Shown piece by piece: positions 55,001 through 64,000 of a stretch of 64,000 bases of DNA. Each line of letters opens with the position of its first letter. Within the stretch, counting starts at the first letter, position 1. The position numbers were made by a program, and so were the translations under genes. A model generated the notes under the pieces. That model was not told where the DNA came from. It made no database searches and was given only the letters and a program-made list of their open reading frames with translations. Source of the DNA: Mesostigma viride (Eukaryota > Streptophyta > Mesostigmatophyceae > Mesostigmatales > Mesostigmataceae). The DNA is taken from positions 1,182,015 through 1,246,014 of the forward strand of contig RPFO01000026.1 in NCBI GenBank assembly GCA_009746045.1. The letters run 5' to 3'.

Positions 55001-57463
55001 CGTGTAATGGCCATCGGGAATAAAATGCCCTTTGCCCTGCTTCACGACGCCGTGCAAGTACAGCCTGTTGTAATTCCAAACATCCAGAAGCGCCTGCCCA
55101 AGCGTCCGATCCGCTACCGCCTGATCTTCGGCATTGGCGCCCTTGGAGATTTCGAATAGGCGATCCAGCTTCTTCTTCCCCCTCCTGTCACGAACAGAGG
55201 AACGAAAAATTGACACACAAGAACAATTCAAGGGTCGACTTGCAGCGTGACGTTATGAACGCACGGGAGCGCGAAAAATGGTCTTCAGCGCCGAAATCGG
55301 TAAGTTAGGGTCACTCTGCGAAACCACCCCAGAAATATGTCGGGATGAGAGTTTGACTGCCAATGTCGTTTCTGTGTGCGACTTCCCGCATTTATAATGC
55401 ATGATAAAGGAAGACTTTTGACATGGTCACTCCACAGTGCGACCCTTACTCGACATAACACGACGAAGTGGTGGAACTGCAGCGTCACCATTGCCATAGA
55501 TAGAACTACCACTTACAGATATTTCCGGGAACTTTTTACACTCGTCCCAATTTGGAAGAAGGTCGGCCCCCCGAAGCAGAATGACGTTCGTTCCCCCGTA
55601 CCCGACATGGAATTGTTCCATGAGGGATGAGAAAAGTTTAGCCGCCGCGGCACTGTCCTTCGCGTTCTCAGACGCTGCCCCCCCTTCACACATTAGTTTC
55701 TTAACATGTGTCACACCGGGCGTCCATTCCCCCTCCACTTGCTTGAAAGACTTTAAACCCTTGAAATAGTGGTTTCCGTCGACCACCGCATATCGAAGAA
55801 CGAGATATTCGCCATCAGGATGTTCCTCGTGAAATCTTGGGTCGAATGCCTTTAAGGAGGCCTGGCTTATTAGGCTGAAGACCTCCCTTGGTTGAAAATC
55901 AAAGGGCAGAACGTCGTCTTGTTCCCCGACTCGTGCATAGGTCCGGAACTCAACACCTCTCTTGAGGAAAGAAGCGGTGGACTTGGTTCCAAGATACTTC
56001 TCAATCTCCTTGTCGGACAAGGGGCGAAAGTAACGCGAGCCCACGAACTCCGCGTCAGTCCTAGCGCCATGGCATTTTTTCAGCCAATCCCGGTAAGGGC
56101 CAGAGGACGTGATGTGTTTGGCGAAGAGGCTTGGCTTTGTTTCCGCAAGCGCTTGAAAGGCGAACTGCCACACAGGGATGCACACCTTGAAATGCAAACT
56201 GTTTGTCTTTGCATTCAGCAAGATGCGCCCGTTCTCCCTGAACACCTCATCGCTTAGCAACCGCTGCCTCATGTTGTCAGGCAAAATCAGCCCGTTGACG
56301 GTGTGAATGCGCATGCTATTGCAACCGGTATCGATGAAGTCACTCGGTCGAATCCAACGGGATTCCCGCAGAGCATTCGCGTCCCGAATGGCTTTGTCCC
56401 TGATCTCCTTCTCGGAGTCCACGGTCGTTGCCATCTTCCACTCTTTGATGATCGGCTCCTTGTCCACCTTTCCACTACTCGTCAGGATCCCCTCCTTGAA
56501 GAGCTTTGAAAGTGCTTTCAGAAGCTCAAGAAAAGGGGAGAAGGTAGGCCACTTCAATATATCCGACGCGCCTTGCCCCTGGCTTCGACGTAGTTAAGCA
56601 TCTCCTTGACGAGTGCAAAAACGGCATCATTGCCGGCCAACCTTCCGTCACCGTCTCCTTCCCCCTCGGCACCCTGAACGAAGGCATTGACGAACATGAG
56701 ACAAGAAAGCAATAAATAGTTTAACGTATGCATATAGTCCGCGAGCATAGGAAAATCTCAGAGTGGGTTGCAAAGAACACTGCTGGTAAAAGGGTCACTC
56801 CACGGAGCTACCCCTCTGAATCTAAATCACCAAAAACGCACCGCTTCCTTTTCTCCCGCCTTCTTCCCCTTCTTTCCTTTTCCGCCTTTCTCCCCCTCGC
56901 CACCCTGAAGGAAGGCATTGACGAAGATGAGACAGGAAAACAATAAATAGTTTAACGTTTGCAAATAGTCGGCGTGCAGACAAAAAATACCGAATAGGGT
57001 GCAAAGAACGGAGAAGGTAAAAAGGTTCACTCCACAGAGCTACCCCTCTAAATCTAAAATTCCGCAAAAAACGCACCTCTTCCTTTTCTCCCGCCTTCTT
57101 CCCCTTCTTTCCCTTCCCGCCCTTCTCCCCCTCGGCCGCGTCATCCTCCCCCTTATCCTTCCCCTTCTCCTTTTTATCCGCATCCCTCTTCTTTTTGGAC
57201 GCTTTTGCCTGACCCTCAAGCAGCTTCGCCCGTTCACGATCCCTTCTCTTGAGATCCCACTTCATGAACTTGATGACCTTGTCCACCTTCGCCTCCGTGT
57301 ACTCCTTTGGTTTCCACTTGAACTTTTCGGTGCCCTTGGACTTGACTTGGTTGACGAAATCAAAGGCCAGGTCACCGTTGAAGGTGTCAGATTGCATTGC
57401 GAAATCGGCCGCCGCCTCAACGCGTAGTTGGGTTAGATACTTGCGAAACTCCCCGGCACCCAT
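52066..57463 (-). CDS. Unrecognised multi-exon gene with acidic low-complexity regions and two apparent frameshifts
   Basis: Exons on minus: 57463-57077 (MGAGEFRKYLTQLR..., Lys-rich end), 56904-56842, 56673 to about 55450, 55194-52712 and 52595-52066 with the stop. Exons 1-2, 2-3 and 4-5 join in exact phase; the exon 3 to 4 join is uncertain. Two one-base shifts are needed: near 56570 (in ARGKA/SDILKWP) and near 53570, after which the likely frame reads repeated GGEKSSPQKTSK (four copies, 53395-53515) and a Glu-rich tract (53150-52910). Exon 3 has RWIRPSDFIDTGCNSMRIHT and FKVCIPVWQFAFQALAETKP; exon 5 has PECFWIDGWAENTMRR. I know no family with these. Lys/Glu-rich tracts suggest a nuclear protein, by inference. 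Exon 2 and its intron look like a duplicate of the end of exon 1 and its intron. A retrotransposon fragment begins next to the start codon, so the 5' end or promoter may be lost. Confidence 0.55.
52910..53160. repeat. (CCT)n and CCCCTC-type array inside exon 4
   Basis: Mostly CCT units with CCCCTC interruptions (denser from 53060), encoding Glu or Glu/Gly runs in the likely minus frame. It lies in the coding part, unlike the arrays in the PARP-like gene. Confidence 0.85.
53385..53525 (-). repeat. 36-base coding repeat, four copies
   Basis: Units of GACGACTTCTCTCCCCCCTT followed by AGACGTCTTCTGCGGT on the plus strand; on minus they encode GGEKSSPQKTSK. A related TCTGCGAGTTGACCCTCC/TCTGCGAGTCGACCCTCC pair lies at about 52815 and 53527. 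Confidence 0.85.
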
Positions 57464-57464
57464 C

Positions 57465-58258
57465 GTAACATCCTTAGTTAATGGCTCGGGAAGTGATTGG
57501 GAGGATTATTTATGTTTGGTAGAGTTCTCCCTCAACAATTGCCCCCAGGCTGCGCATGGATATACGCCCTTCTTCCTAGATACTGGTAGACAGCCTCTTA
57601 CCCCTACCTCTCTCTTAGCTAGTCCTCTACGGGACAAGGATGATGTGTCCCGGGATACTGTAGAAGGTGTACAGTCCTTGCTAGATAGAATGAAAACTGC
57701 ACATGACCACGCGATCTCAGGGTACCAAAAAGCTCAGTCTAAGTACCTTGCTAGGTTGCGTGCCTCCTTAGATAGAAGAGCACCTGAGATAGATATAGGA
57801 GATCTAGTATTAGTAGAAGGCCCCCGTGTTGGCCGTTTTGCTCATAAGTTTGAAGCAGAACTTAAGGTCAAACTTAGGCCCGCCTTCTTAGGACCCTTCC
57901 GTGTGTTGTCTAGAGTAGGAAATTTCTTATATAAAGTCGATATCCCTACCTCTTGGCAGACACATTCTAACACCTTCCATAGAAGCCAGCTGAAACTGTA
58001 CCACCCTAGCACGTTCGCTGGTAGAGAGCTAGCGCCTGCCCCTTTAGAGCATAACCCTGACACTGGGGAGTAGAAGACGAAGTAGAGAGCATCGTGGCCC
58101 ATAGAGATATCAAAAAGGGCCGCGGTACCCAGCGTCAGTATAAAGTGAAGTGGATGTATGCTCGTAGTGAAGTAGATAAGGTCTGGTATACGGAGAGTGA
58201 GCTAGATGGGTGTAGTCGCCTGCTGCAGGAGTATAAAACCCTGCATAAGCTCTAGTTG
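57465..58258 (+). pseudogene. Ty3/gypsy-like integrase end and chromodomain, truncated
   Basis: From 57465 the plus frame reads LVNGSGSDWEDYLCLVEFSL, then NNCPQAAHGYTPFFLDTGRQ, the end of a Ty3-type integrase core; then KFEAELKVKLRPAFLGPFRV and HRSQLKLYHP, the integrase C-terminal domain. The stop at 58071-58073 follows, but in the next frame the coding goes on: VESIVAHRDI, then RQYKVKWMYARSEVDKVWYT and ESELDGCSRLLQEY, a chromodomain, ending at 58256-58258. So one base shift separates integrase and chromodomain. Everything 5' of the integrase end is missing. Chromodomains direct integration to marked chromatin in chromoviruses. Confidence 0.8.
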
Positions 58259-58330
58259 TAGACCTTCTCCTCTCTTATTTATGTCTGCTGTCGACGGGTG
58301 GTTGGTTGTCCCCTCCCCTCCGCAGCCGTC

Positions 58331-60653
58331 ATGTCAGAGCCTACCCCTCCGGCGGAGAGCCCGCTGCCGTCCCCGCCCCCACCGGACCCTGAGCTGTACT
58401 TCGAGGCCCTTCCGGGCCGCTGGGTGTCACGGTCCAGTTTTCCGGGTGGCATCGTGCAGCCGGCCCTCCAGGCCCAACATGCGAGTTTAGTCAGGGCTGC
58501 TCTCTTTGGGGTCACGTGGTACGGCCCATCCCCTGATGAACCGCACCAGCTTGTTTTGCACGGGTTCGACGATGCCGGGCACTGTCTGTTAGGATGTGGC
58601 TCCCGCTGTCCAGCCTTGGGACAGATAGCTGCGGTTCTCCAGTGCCCCAGGTGTTTCCTACCTTTCTACCCCTGTGGGCCGCTCCTGCCTACGGGATGTG
58701 TTCCCCTGGCTTCCGGGCGAGGGTGATGCAGAAGTAGATGAGAACCCCTGCGACCTTCTACGGGCAGTAGAGTTCATGGAGATCGCAGACCAGACAGCGG
58801 GCGTAGGATTGGGCGACCCTACTCCTACGGACGCGCCAGTAGAGGCACAGTACACTCCTGAGTATTCGGCCTCCCCTGCGGCGTCCTCCTCTTCAGTGTC
58901 GGCTCCTTCCCCTGTCCCGTCTTCACCGAGGTCGGTCCTGCGCGCATCGGTGGAGCCTACCCCTTTGGGCTCTGGTCGTGAGCCTGATCCTCTTTCGGCG
59001 ACAGTTTCTGCGATGCAGGCGCAGATCCAGTCCCTGACGGCGGCCTTCGGGGCCTTCATGGCGGCCCAGGCGCACGCTCCAGCCACGCCAGGTGGGGTGT
59101 CTGCTGTATCTGTGCCCCCTTCCCCTTCGGTCGCCTCGACGTCTACGGGTCCGTCTGTGCCGCGCGAGCCCTCGGCGGCTGCGGTTTCCTCTGTTGCTGC
59201 GGCTCCTACGCCTTCGGCTACCTCTGCGCCTGCTACTGACTTACCTGCGCCTCGGCGCGAGTCCGCCGTCCCAGCGGCCGCGCCCGTCGCCGTCGCGTCC
59301 GAGCCGCCCACCACGTCAGCGCCGCCCTCGCGGGGTTTCTTCAGCGACCCGGGCGGTCTTCCCAGGCTTTGGGAGGGCGGTCCTCCGCAGAGGATCCCGG
59401 TGCCTGACTGGAGCTTAGACGGTAACCAGTCGTATGCCGGATTGCCTGTCCCCACGGGCCCTGTTTTCAACATGTGGCCTGGTGGTGCTCCGCCCCCAGA
59501 GACCGGCGCGCCAGCTGCGGAGGCGGGTCCGTCGCGACCCCCTGCGGCATCGGGTCCGACGCGGCCCCCTGTTGTACCGGCGCCGTCTGCGTCTGTGCCG
59601 GTTCCTACCCCTTCTTCGGCCCCTGTCCCTTCGGCCCCGCGGTCTTTGGCTGCGGTTGTTCGGTCCAGTGGCTCTGATCCTCGCGCCACCCGCGCTGCTG
59701 ATTCCCTTCGGGAGTTGTCAGAGGGCGATCGGGATCGGGCCCCTTCTGTGGTGCATGCGACTCCGGAGTCGCGCGACACGCCTGTCTTTGGGTACGGTAT
59801 GTCTGCGCTCGCCTGCCGCCAGTGTGACCTGCCGCGCGCCTCCGCCGAGCTTGCCATTTCGCCCATGTCCTACGGGTTCTCCCAGGTGTGTCGGGCGCCG
59901 CGGGACCGTGGCCTACCAGTTGAGACTGATCGGCCTCCTTTCGATATGGTTATTTTAGCTGATCCGGTGTTCCAGGGTGAGATCCTGGTTCGGCGCGTCC
60001 TGTATCGCTGGGCTAGGCGCCACAATGACTTGGACACCTACGGCGGGTTCCAGTGGGCTTACCCTCCGCCTCTGGGCATTATGGCCTCAGATGCCCTTAC
60101 GGTAGAGTTTCCTGCGGTGCCGGGTGCCACGTACAGCACGGTCCTTCAGCCCATCCTAGAGTGGGATGCCCGTCGTCCAGCGCCCATCCCGGGCCAGGGT
60201 TTGGACTCTCGTGGTCATCCTCCTCCCCGGGCTAGCGACTACCTCGAGACGTTCGGGTCGCGACAGTGTGCCCGTCGGTGGCGCTCCCGTGAGATTCGGC
60301 ATATCCGGTTGTGGCCGTCCAACGTGGAGCCCCTGGTAGATCTGTTTTTCCCGACGGGTATGCGCCCTCGGATCCGGTACCATCGCCTGCTCCTGCGGGC
60401 TCTCTGCCTGATCGCGGTAGAGCCTTTCCTACGCCTCTTTGCCTGTGGTTTCCTGGACTGGGCCCGGGGCCAGGTCGTTCTTACGCAGCATAGGTATTAC
60501 TGGGCCTTCCTGGGTCTTTTTCCTGACGGCGTGTGGGCCGATGTTTTCCTCACTGTAGATAGGCACGACAATGCTGAGGATGTGTCTCACTACCAGGCGT
60601 ACCTGGATGTCCTGCTGGCCTCCCGTGGTACTTACCAGACGGATGGCCATTAG
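58331..60653 (+). CDS. Extra 3' ORF of the Ty3-like element, about 770 residues, one frameshift
   Basis: ATG at 58331 follows the chromodomain by 72 bases. The first part has a Cys-rich stretch (CLLGCGSRC, LQCPRCFLPFYPCG). At about 58675 a G-run appears to carry one extra base, and coding continues as RSCLRDVFPWLPGEGDAEVD to the stop at 60651-60653. The middle is Pro/Ala/Ser-rich; the last 280 residues (from FGYGMSALACRQCDLPRASA to RYYWAFLGLFPDGVWADVFL) look globular. There is no membrane segment, so it is not an envelope-type protein. It may be a displaced Gag or an unknown accessory protein. 60654-61010 is untranslated and featureless. Confidence 0.55.
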
Positions 60654-61010
60654 ATAGAGGGCCTTAGGCCCGACCTGAGGGTGTTGTCCCTCCGGTATAT
60701 AGAGTCGCCCTCACGTTCTGGCCAGTTGACTGGTCGTTCTTGGTCCTTGGTACTGATTTGTTTACTCTGTGTGTCCTGCCCAGTGCCGTTCCCCCCGGCA
60801 AGGACTTTGTTCCAGGCAGTTAGGGGAACCTACCACCAGGCTTGGTGCTGGCTAACCCTACACCTCCCGGCGTGGTGGTGGAGACCGAGTTAATACGTTG
60901 GTGCCTTGTATCTTGGATGGTCTGCCGATTGTGTTGGTGTGTGCTGGGTGCATTAGGTTTCCTACCCCTTGTTTTCCTCCCTGTGCGTAGGGAGAGGGCT
61001 CCCTACCTTT

Positions 61011-61022
61011 GTGGGGGGGAGG
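61011..61022 (+). promoter_or_regulatory. Polypurine tract of the Ty3-like element
   Basis: GTGGGGGGGAGG directly precedes the LTR start TGTTACG. This is the expected primer site for plus-strand DNA synthesis and fixes the element as plus-oriented. Confidence 0.65.
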
Positions 61023-61569
61023 TGTTACGTCGCGTAACAATTCGTTGTAGTTACGGACGTAAATTAGGTCTTTTGCCTCGGTTGTCCCTAGGTTTACGTG
61101 TAGCTCCTACCGGGACACTATTGTCCTCGTAACAGTACTGTGGTACATTGGGTGCCTTTGGGCGCCGCGCCGCGTACTTTACTAGTGGTCCTGATCCTTT
61201 GGTAGAATGTAGTGGACCATGCAGCGTGCATCTGTAGGCGAGGGCCATGTCGGCCCGAGCGTGTTGGACCGTTGGTGACCATTTATGCACGTTCTACCCC
61301 TCGTGTGTGCACTCGGCGTGTGTTAAATGAATTAACACATATAGGCTTGGGTCACGGCAGTGTAGTTGTGTTTCCTTCCTCTTTTCCTGGAGTAAACGGG
61401 TTGTGTAAATGGCTTATGGCGTATTATAGTAATACTTACGTTAATGCACTGAGATCTGGATCGTCTCGTTCGTCTTTCGCTAGGGGTTTAACTAGAGGCG
61501 GCTTGACTAGTTTAGGTAGCATCAGGCCAGGTAGAGGTAGAGGTGGCGGTAGAAACCCGAGGCGTAACA
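61023..61569 (+). repeat. 3' LTR of the Ty3-like element
   Basis: It begins TGTTACGTCGCGTAACA, itself a hairpin, and ends at 61563-61569 with CGTAACA, the inverted match of TGTTACG. Length 547. The partner LTR is not in the window, so the right end rests on the inverted ends only. An alternative is that the LTR runs further, toward 62190. Confidence 0.5.
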
Positions 61570-62273
61570 GGCAGGCAGTTATCTATTCCTTGTCATGGGG
61601 GGTAGGCAGGGGTGGGGGTTACTCCTTGTCATGGGGGCAGGCAGGGGGGGTTGATTGCCTTTGTCATGGGGGGCTGCCAGGCAGGGGGGCTTAATTATTC
61701 CTTGTAATGTGGTGCAGGCAGGGAGGGTAATGATTCATTGTCATGGAGGGCAGGCAGGGGGGGGGGGGTATACTCAGTTAGATGAGATGCTTAGGCTGAC
61801 ACACGGATTTCCGGCCTGCGCGCCGCGTATTGCCTACCGCGGCTGAGCGGGACACCTCAGTACAGTACGGCAGGGTGTACGGTACTGAGGTGTCATGTGG
61901 ACCGATGTGCGGTTAGTGCCAGACTGTTCCTAGGTGCTAGCTCGACCCGCCAGGTCCGGTGTAGCCGGGCCTGACGGGCCGAGTCTTAGCTGGTTGCTAG
62001 TGACGTGGTCGCATGGCATTGCGGTGTACACTTGTCCACTGGTCGTGTGCTGCAGGTAGCACCGCCATAGGCATATAGGCGTAGCACTGGGGAGTGCCAC
62101 AGCACCCGAGTCTGCCCAGTTCCATTCTGAGCCCTCAGCTTTCATCTCTCTCTCATTGTATTATTGTAATACAATCATCATTCGCTCTCAGCTTTCGCAG
62201 TTGTTCGTCGTCCCTAGTCTCCATCCAACTTGGACTGAAAAGTTCGATATTTTTTTTAAGCAAAAAAAAAGAT
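61570..62273. other. Spacer with TGTCATGGGGGG repeats and a hairpin
   Basis: 61590-61765 has five to six units of the type CTTGTCATGGGGGGCAGGCAGG. 61851-61894 is a stem-loop: GACACCTCAGTAC pairs perfectly with GTACTGAGGTGTC over an 18-base loop. 62225-62273 is AT-rich and leads directly into the start of the last ORF. Part of this may be the leader of a second retroelement. Confidence 0.5.
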
Positions 62274-64000
62274 ATGGCGTCCAACAACGGCAACAACGGC
62301 AACAACAACAAGGGGAAGGCGCCTGCCAGGCGCACCTCACCCCGCCTTTCGCCGGAGGGCACGCCCTCCACCACCGATGCGAGGGTGACGCCCAACGTCC
62401 CTTTCCGCACGGTGGTCGCTGACCAACCCAGGCGTCGGGGCCCGCAGGTGGGGCCCGGCGCCCGGGGGATGGCGAGCGGGCGGCCGTTTGCCACTGGCGG
62501 TTTGTCCGCCATGGCACCTGGGGGGCAGGTCCCCCGGGCACGACGTTCACCCGTCGCAGGTGACGGGGGTCGTGAGCGGAGTGATTCCTCCGAGGAGGAT
62601 GGCGAGGTGCCGCCTGCGAGGCCTCGGCCTTCGCTTGAGCTTTCGTCGCAGACACCTGCGACGTCTGGCAACCTTTCCGTGGGCCGACAGATGGCCACCA
62701 TGGACATTGACCGGTATGGGGAACATGTTCCGCCCCCGGTCATGTTCGGGCGCCCACCCCATCTTCTCCCCCTTGGGGAGGACGACATCCCGGCGTTCAT
62801 TGCGGTGAACGGCCGGATCTTGCTCGATCGTTTTCAGTTGCTTCCCGATGAGCAGATACACGCGATAGAGGTTCATCGGGTGCACTCGCTGGTCGAGGGG
62901 CGTCTTAGGATGCAGCTCCCACTGGTTCAGGTGGCGGTTTGGCTGTACTGTTTCGCCAATCGGCCGCGGCACAACCCCGGCATTGTTGATCAGTGGGCGT
63001 CCAGGCAGCGCCAGAGAGAGGCGCTGCGCGTGGTCTCCAGACCAGAGATCGCGCTGACTCCGTTGCCAGCGTGGCCCCAAGTCACGCCAGTTGGCTGGGG
63101 CCCGGATAGGCGTGAGGCGGCTGCGATGCCGCCTGCGACGGGGCGCGGGGCGGCAGAAGCCCCCAACACGCCCATGGGTGGTGAAGCCACCCAGGACCCT
63201 CTGGCAGGTCAGAGGGTCCAACCTCAGCCGCAGGCTCCCACGCCCCGCGTGGGGGGCCAGGTGGCTGAGGAGGCCACCGGGGTCGCAGGGACCCCGGCGG
63301 CGACACAAGCGCCCGGGGTCGCAGGGACCCCGGCAGCGACGCCGGCGCCTCCGGCGCTGGCGGGGGATGCAGCCCCCATGGAGGGTGTCACGGGCACCTC
63401 CAGCGGCTCTGGGGGGCAGGCCCCCTCTAGTCGCACCAAGGACAAGTCCCTGGCAGGGCCGGAGGGGCCCCAGGGTCCCACCGCAGCTGGGCAGCAACCA
63501 GCACTGCTGGAGGGCGACCTGCAAGGTCGCGACTTCATCACCCTGCGTGATGAGGCCGTGTGGCGTGCCATACAGACAGCCACAGCCTCCTTTCGTGGGC
63601 TGGCCGACAGGAGCCAGCAGATGCATGTCGCGGAGGCGGGCAGCCTGGTGTGTGCAATCATCACGCACATCCTGGGCCTACCCAACCTCCAAGAGGGCAC
63701 ACGCAGGGTGTGCGACGACCTGCTGCCTGCCCTGCAGGCTCTCCTCTCAGGGAGGAGGGTGCAGGGCAGCAGGGTGCGTCTGGTGCGTTTGATGGAGCTC
63801 CTACACAACGCCATCCTGAGAGGGGCGGGTAGGTGGCTAACTCTGCCTACCTGGTTGCATCACAATCTTACTAACCCTACTGACGATGACGTGTCCCTCT
63901 CTCCCACCTTCCATGATTGGGAGGAGGCCCGCAGCAGGCGGCGGGAAGTGACACACACTCACACCCCCAACCAGCCCACCCCTATGTTGTCTAACCCTCC
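62274..64000 (+). CDS. Unrecognised ORF, at least 575 codons, open to the window end
   Basis: ATG at 62274 follows an A/T-rich leader. No stop occurs before base 64000 in this frame, which is striking at this GC content. It starts MASNNGNNGNNNKGKAPARR, then a Pro/Ser/Arg-rich disordered part. A folded-looking block from about residue 165 (HLLPLGEDDIPAFIAVNGRI, then LRMQLPLVQVAVWLYCFAN) is followed by a long Ala/Pro/Gly linker. A second helical block from about residue 440 contains RDEAVWRAIQTATASFRGLA, then ILGLPNLQEGTRRVCDDLLP. I recognise no family. Its position behind an LTR and its composition, like that of the ORF at 58331, suggest the Gag or first protein of another retroelement. It is incomplete at the edge. 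Confidence 0.6.
   Translation, partial: MASNNGNNGNNNKGKAPARRTSPRLSPEGTPSTTDARVTPNVPFRTVVADQPRRRGPQVGPGARGMASGRPFATGGLSAMAPGGQVPRARRSPVAGDGGRERSDSSEEDGEVPPARPRPSLELSSQTPATSGNLSVGRQMATMDIDRYGEHVPPPVMFGRPPHLLPLGEDDIPAFIAVNGRILLDRFQLLPDEQIHAIEVHRVHSLVEGRLRMQLPLVQVAVWLYCFANRPRHNPGIVDQWASRQRQREALRVVSRPEIALTPLPAWPQVTPVGWGPDRREAAAMPPATGRGAAEAPNTPMGGEATQDPLAGQRVQPQPQAPTPRVGGQVAEEATGVAGTPAATQAPGVAGTPAATPAPPALAGDAAPMEGVTGTSSGSGGQAPSSRTKDKSLAGPEGPQGPTAAGQQPALLEGDLQGRDFITLRDEAVWRAIQTATASFRGLADRSQQMHVAEAGSLVCAIITHILGLPNLQEGTRRVCDDLLPALQALLSGRRVQGSRVRLVRLMELLHNAILRGAGRWLTLPTWLHHNLTNPTDDDVSLSPTFHDWEEARSRRREVTHTHTPNQPTPMLSNP

Noticed and set aside
57249-57464. N-terminal 70 codons of the plus frame that leads into the Ty3 integrase
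   Set aside because: This part is antisense to exon 1 of the minus-strand gene; integrase similarity begins only at about 57465.

Overview
This window looks like nuclear DNA of a photosynthetic eukaryote, most likely a green alga. The evidence is a plant-type N-acetylglutamate kinase with a transit-peptide-like N-terminus, an SRP9 gene of plant type, genes with many GT-AG introns, GC-rich coding against AT-rich spacers, and a heavy load of LINEs, LTR retrotransposons and tandem repeats. I cannot name the species. No rRNA, tRNA or CRISPR array was found.

Layout. 1-6850 is a nest of broken LINE pieces (two inverted ORF1 copies, endonuclease and reverse-transcriptase ends) and short non-autonomous repeats. 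7946-9019 (minus) is an intact intronless NAGK gene, with a spacer rich in TACTGTA/TACAGTA words beside its start. 12367-26856 (plus) is a long gene that I assembled from 13 phase-compatible exons; it encodes a divergent PARP-like protein. Nearly every long intron of it is filled by its own tandem array. 26857-30440 holds a 438-bp pentanucleotide array and an ORF1-bearing LINE derivative. 30458-38284 (minus) is a complete, very young Ty1/copia-like element: equal 617-bp LTRs, 5-bp target duplication, an extra ORF, gag, an in-frame UGA, and a pol whose protease-like motif lies between integrase and reverse transcriptase. 38290-43610 is again LINE debris. 44533-49929 (minus) is a five-exon SRP9 gene with a 16-base first exon and two repeat-filled introns. 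50998-51800 is a LINE zinc-binding C-terminus. 52066-57463 (minus) is an unrecognised multi-exon gene with acidic, low-complexity stretches and two apparent one-base frameshifts; it abuts a truncated Ty3/gypsy-like chromovirus (integrase end, chromodomain, an extra 3' ORF, purine tract, LTR) that runs to 61569. From 62274 an unrecognised frame of 575 codons stays open to the window edge.

Themes. (1) Three LINE families each end in their own microsatellite tail, and the large arrays appear to grow from such tails. (2) Tandem duplications repeatedly cover splice junctions and leave decayed exon edges in introns. (3) The microsatellites are built of pure blocks of single-base variant units. The cellular genes recognised are housekeeping functions (arginine synthesis, SRP Alu domain) plus a PARP-fold protein; I see no operon-like cooperation between them.
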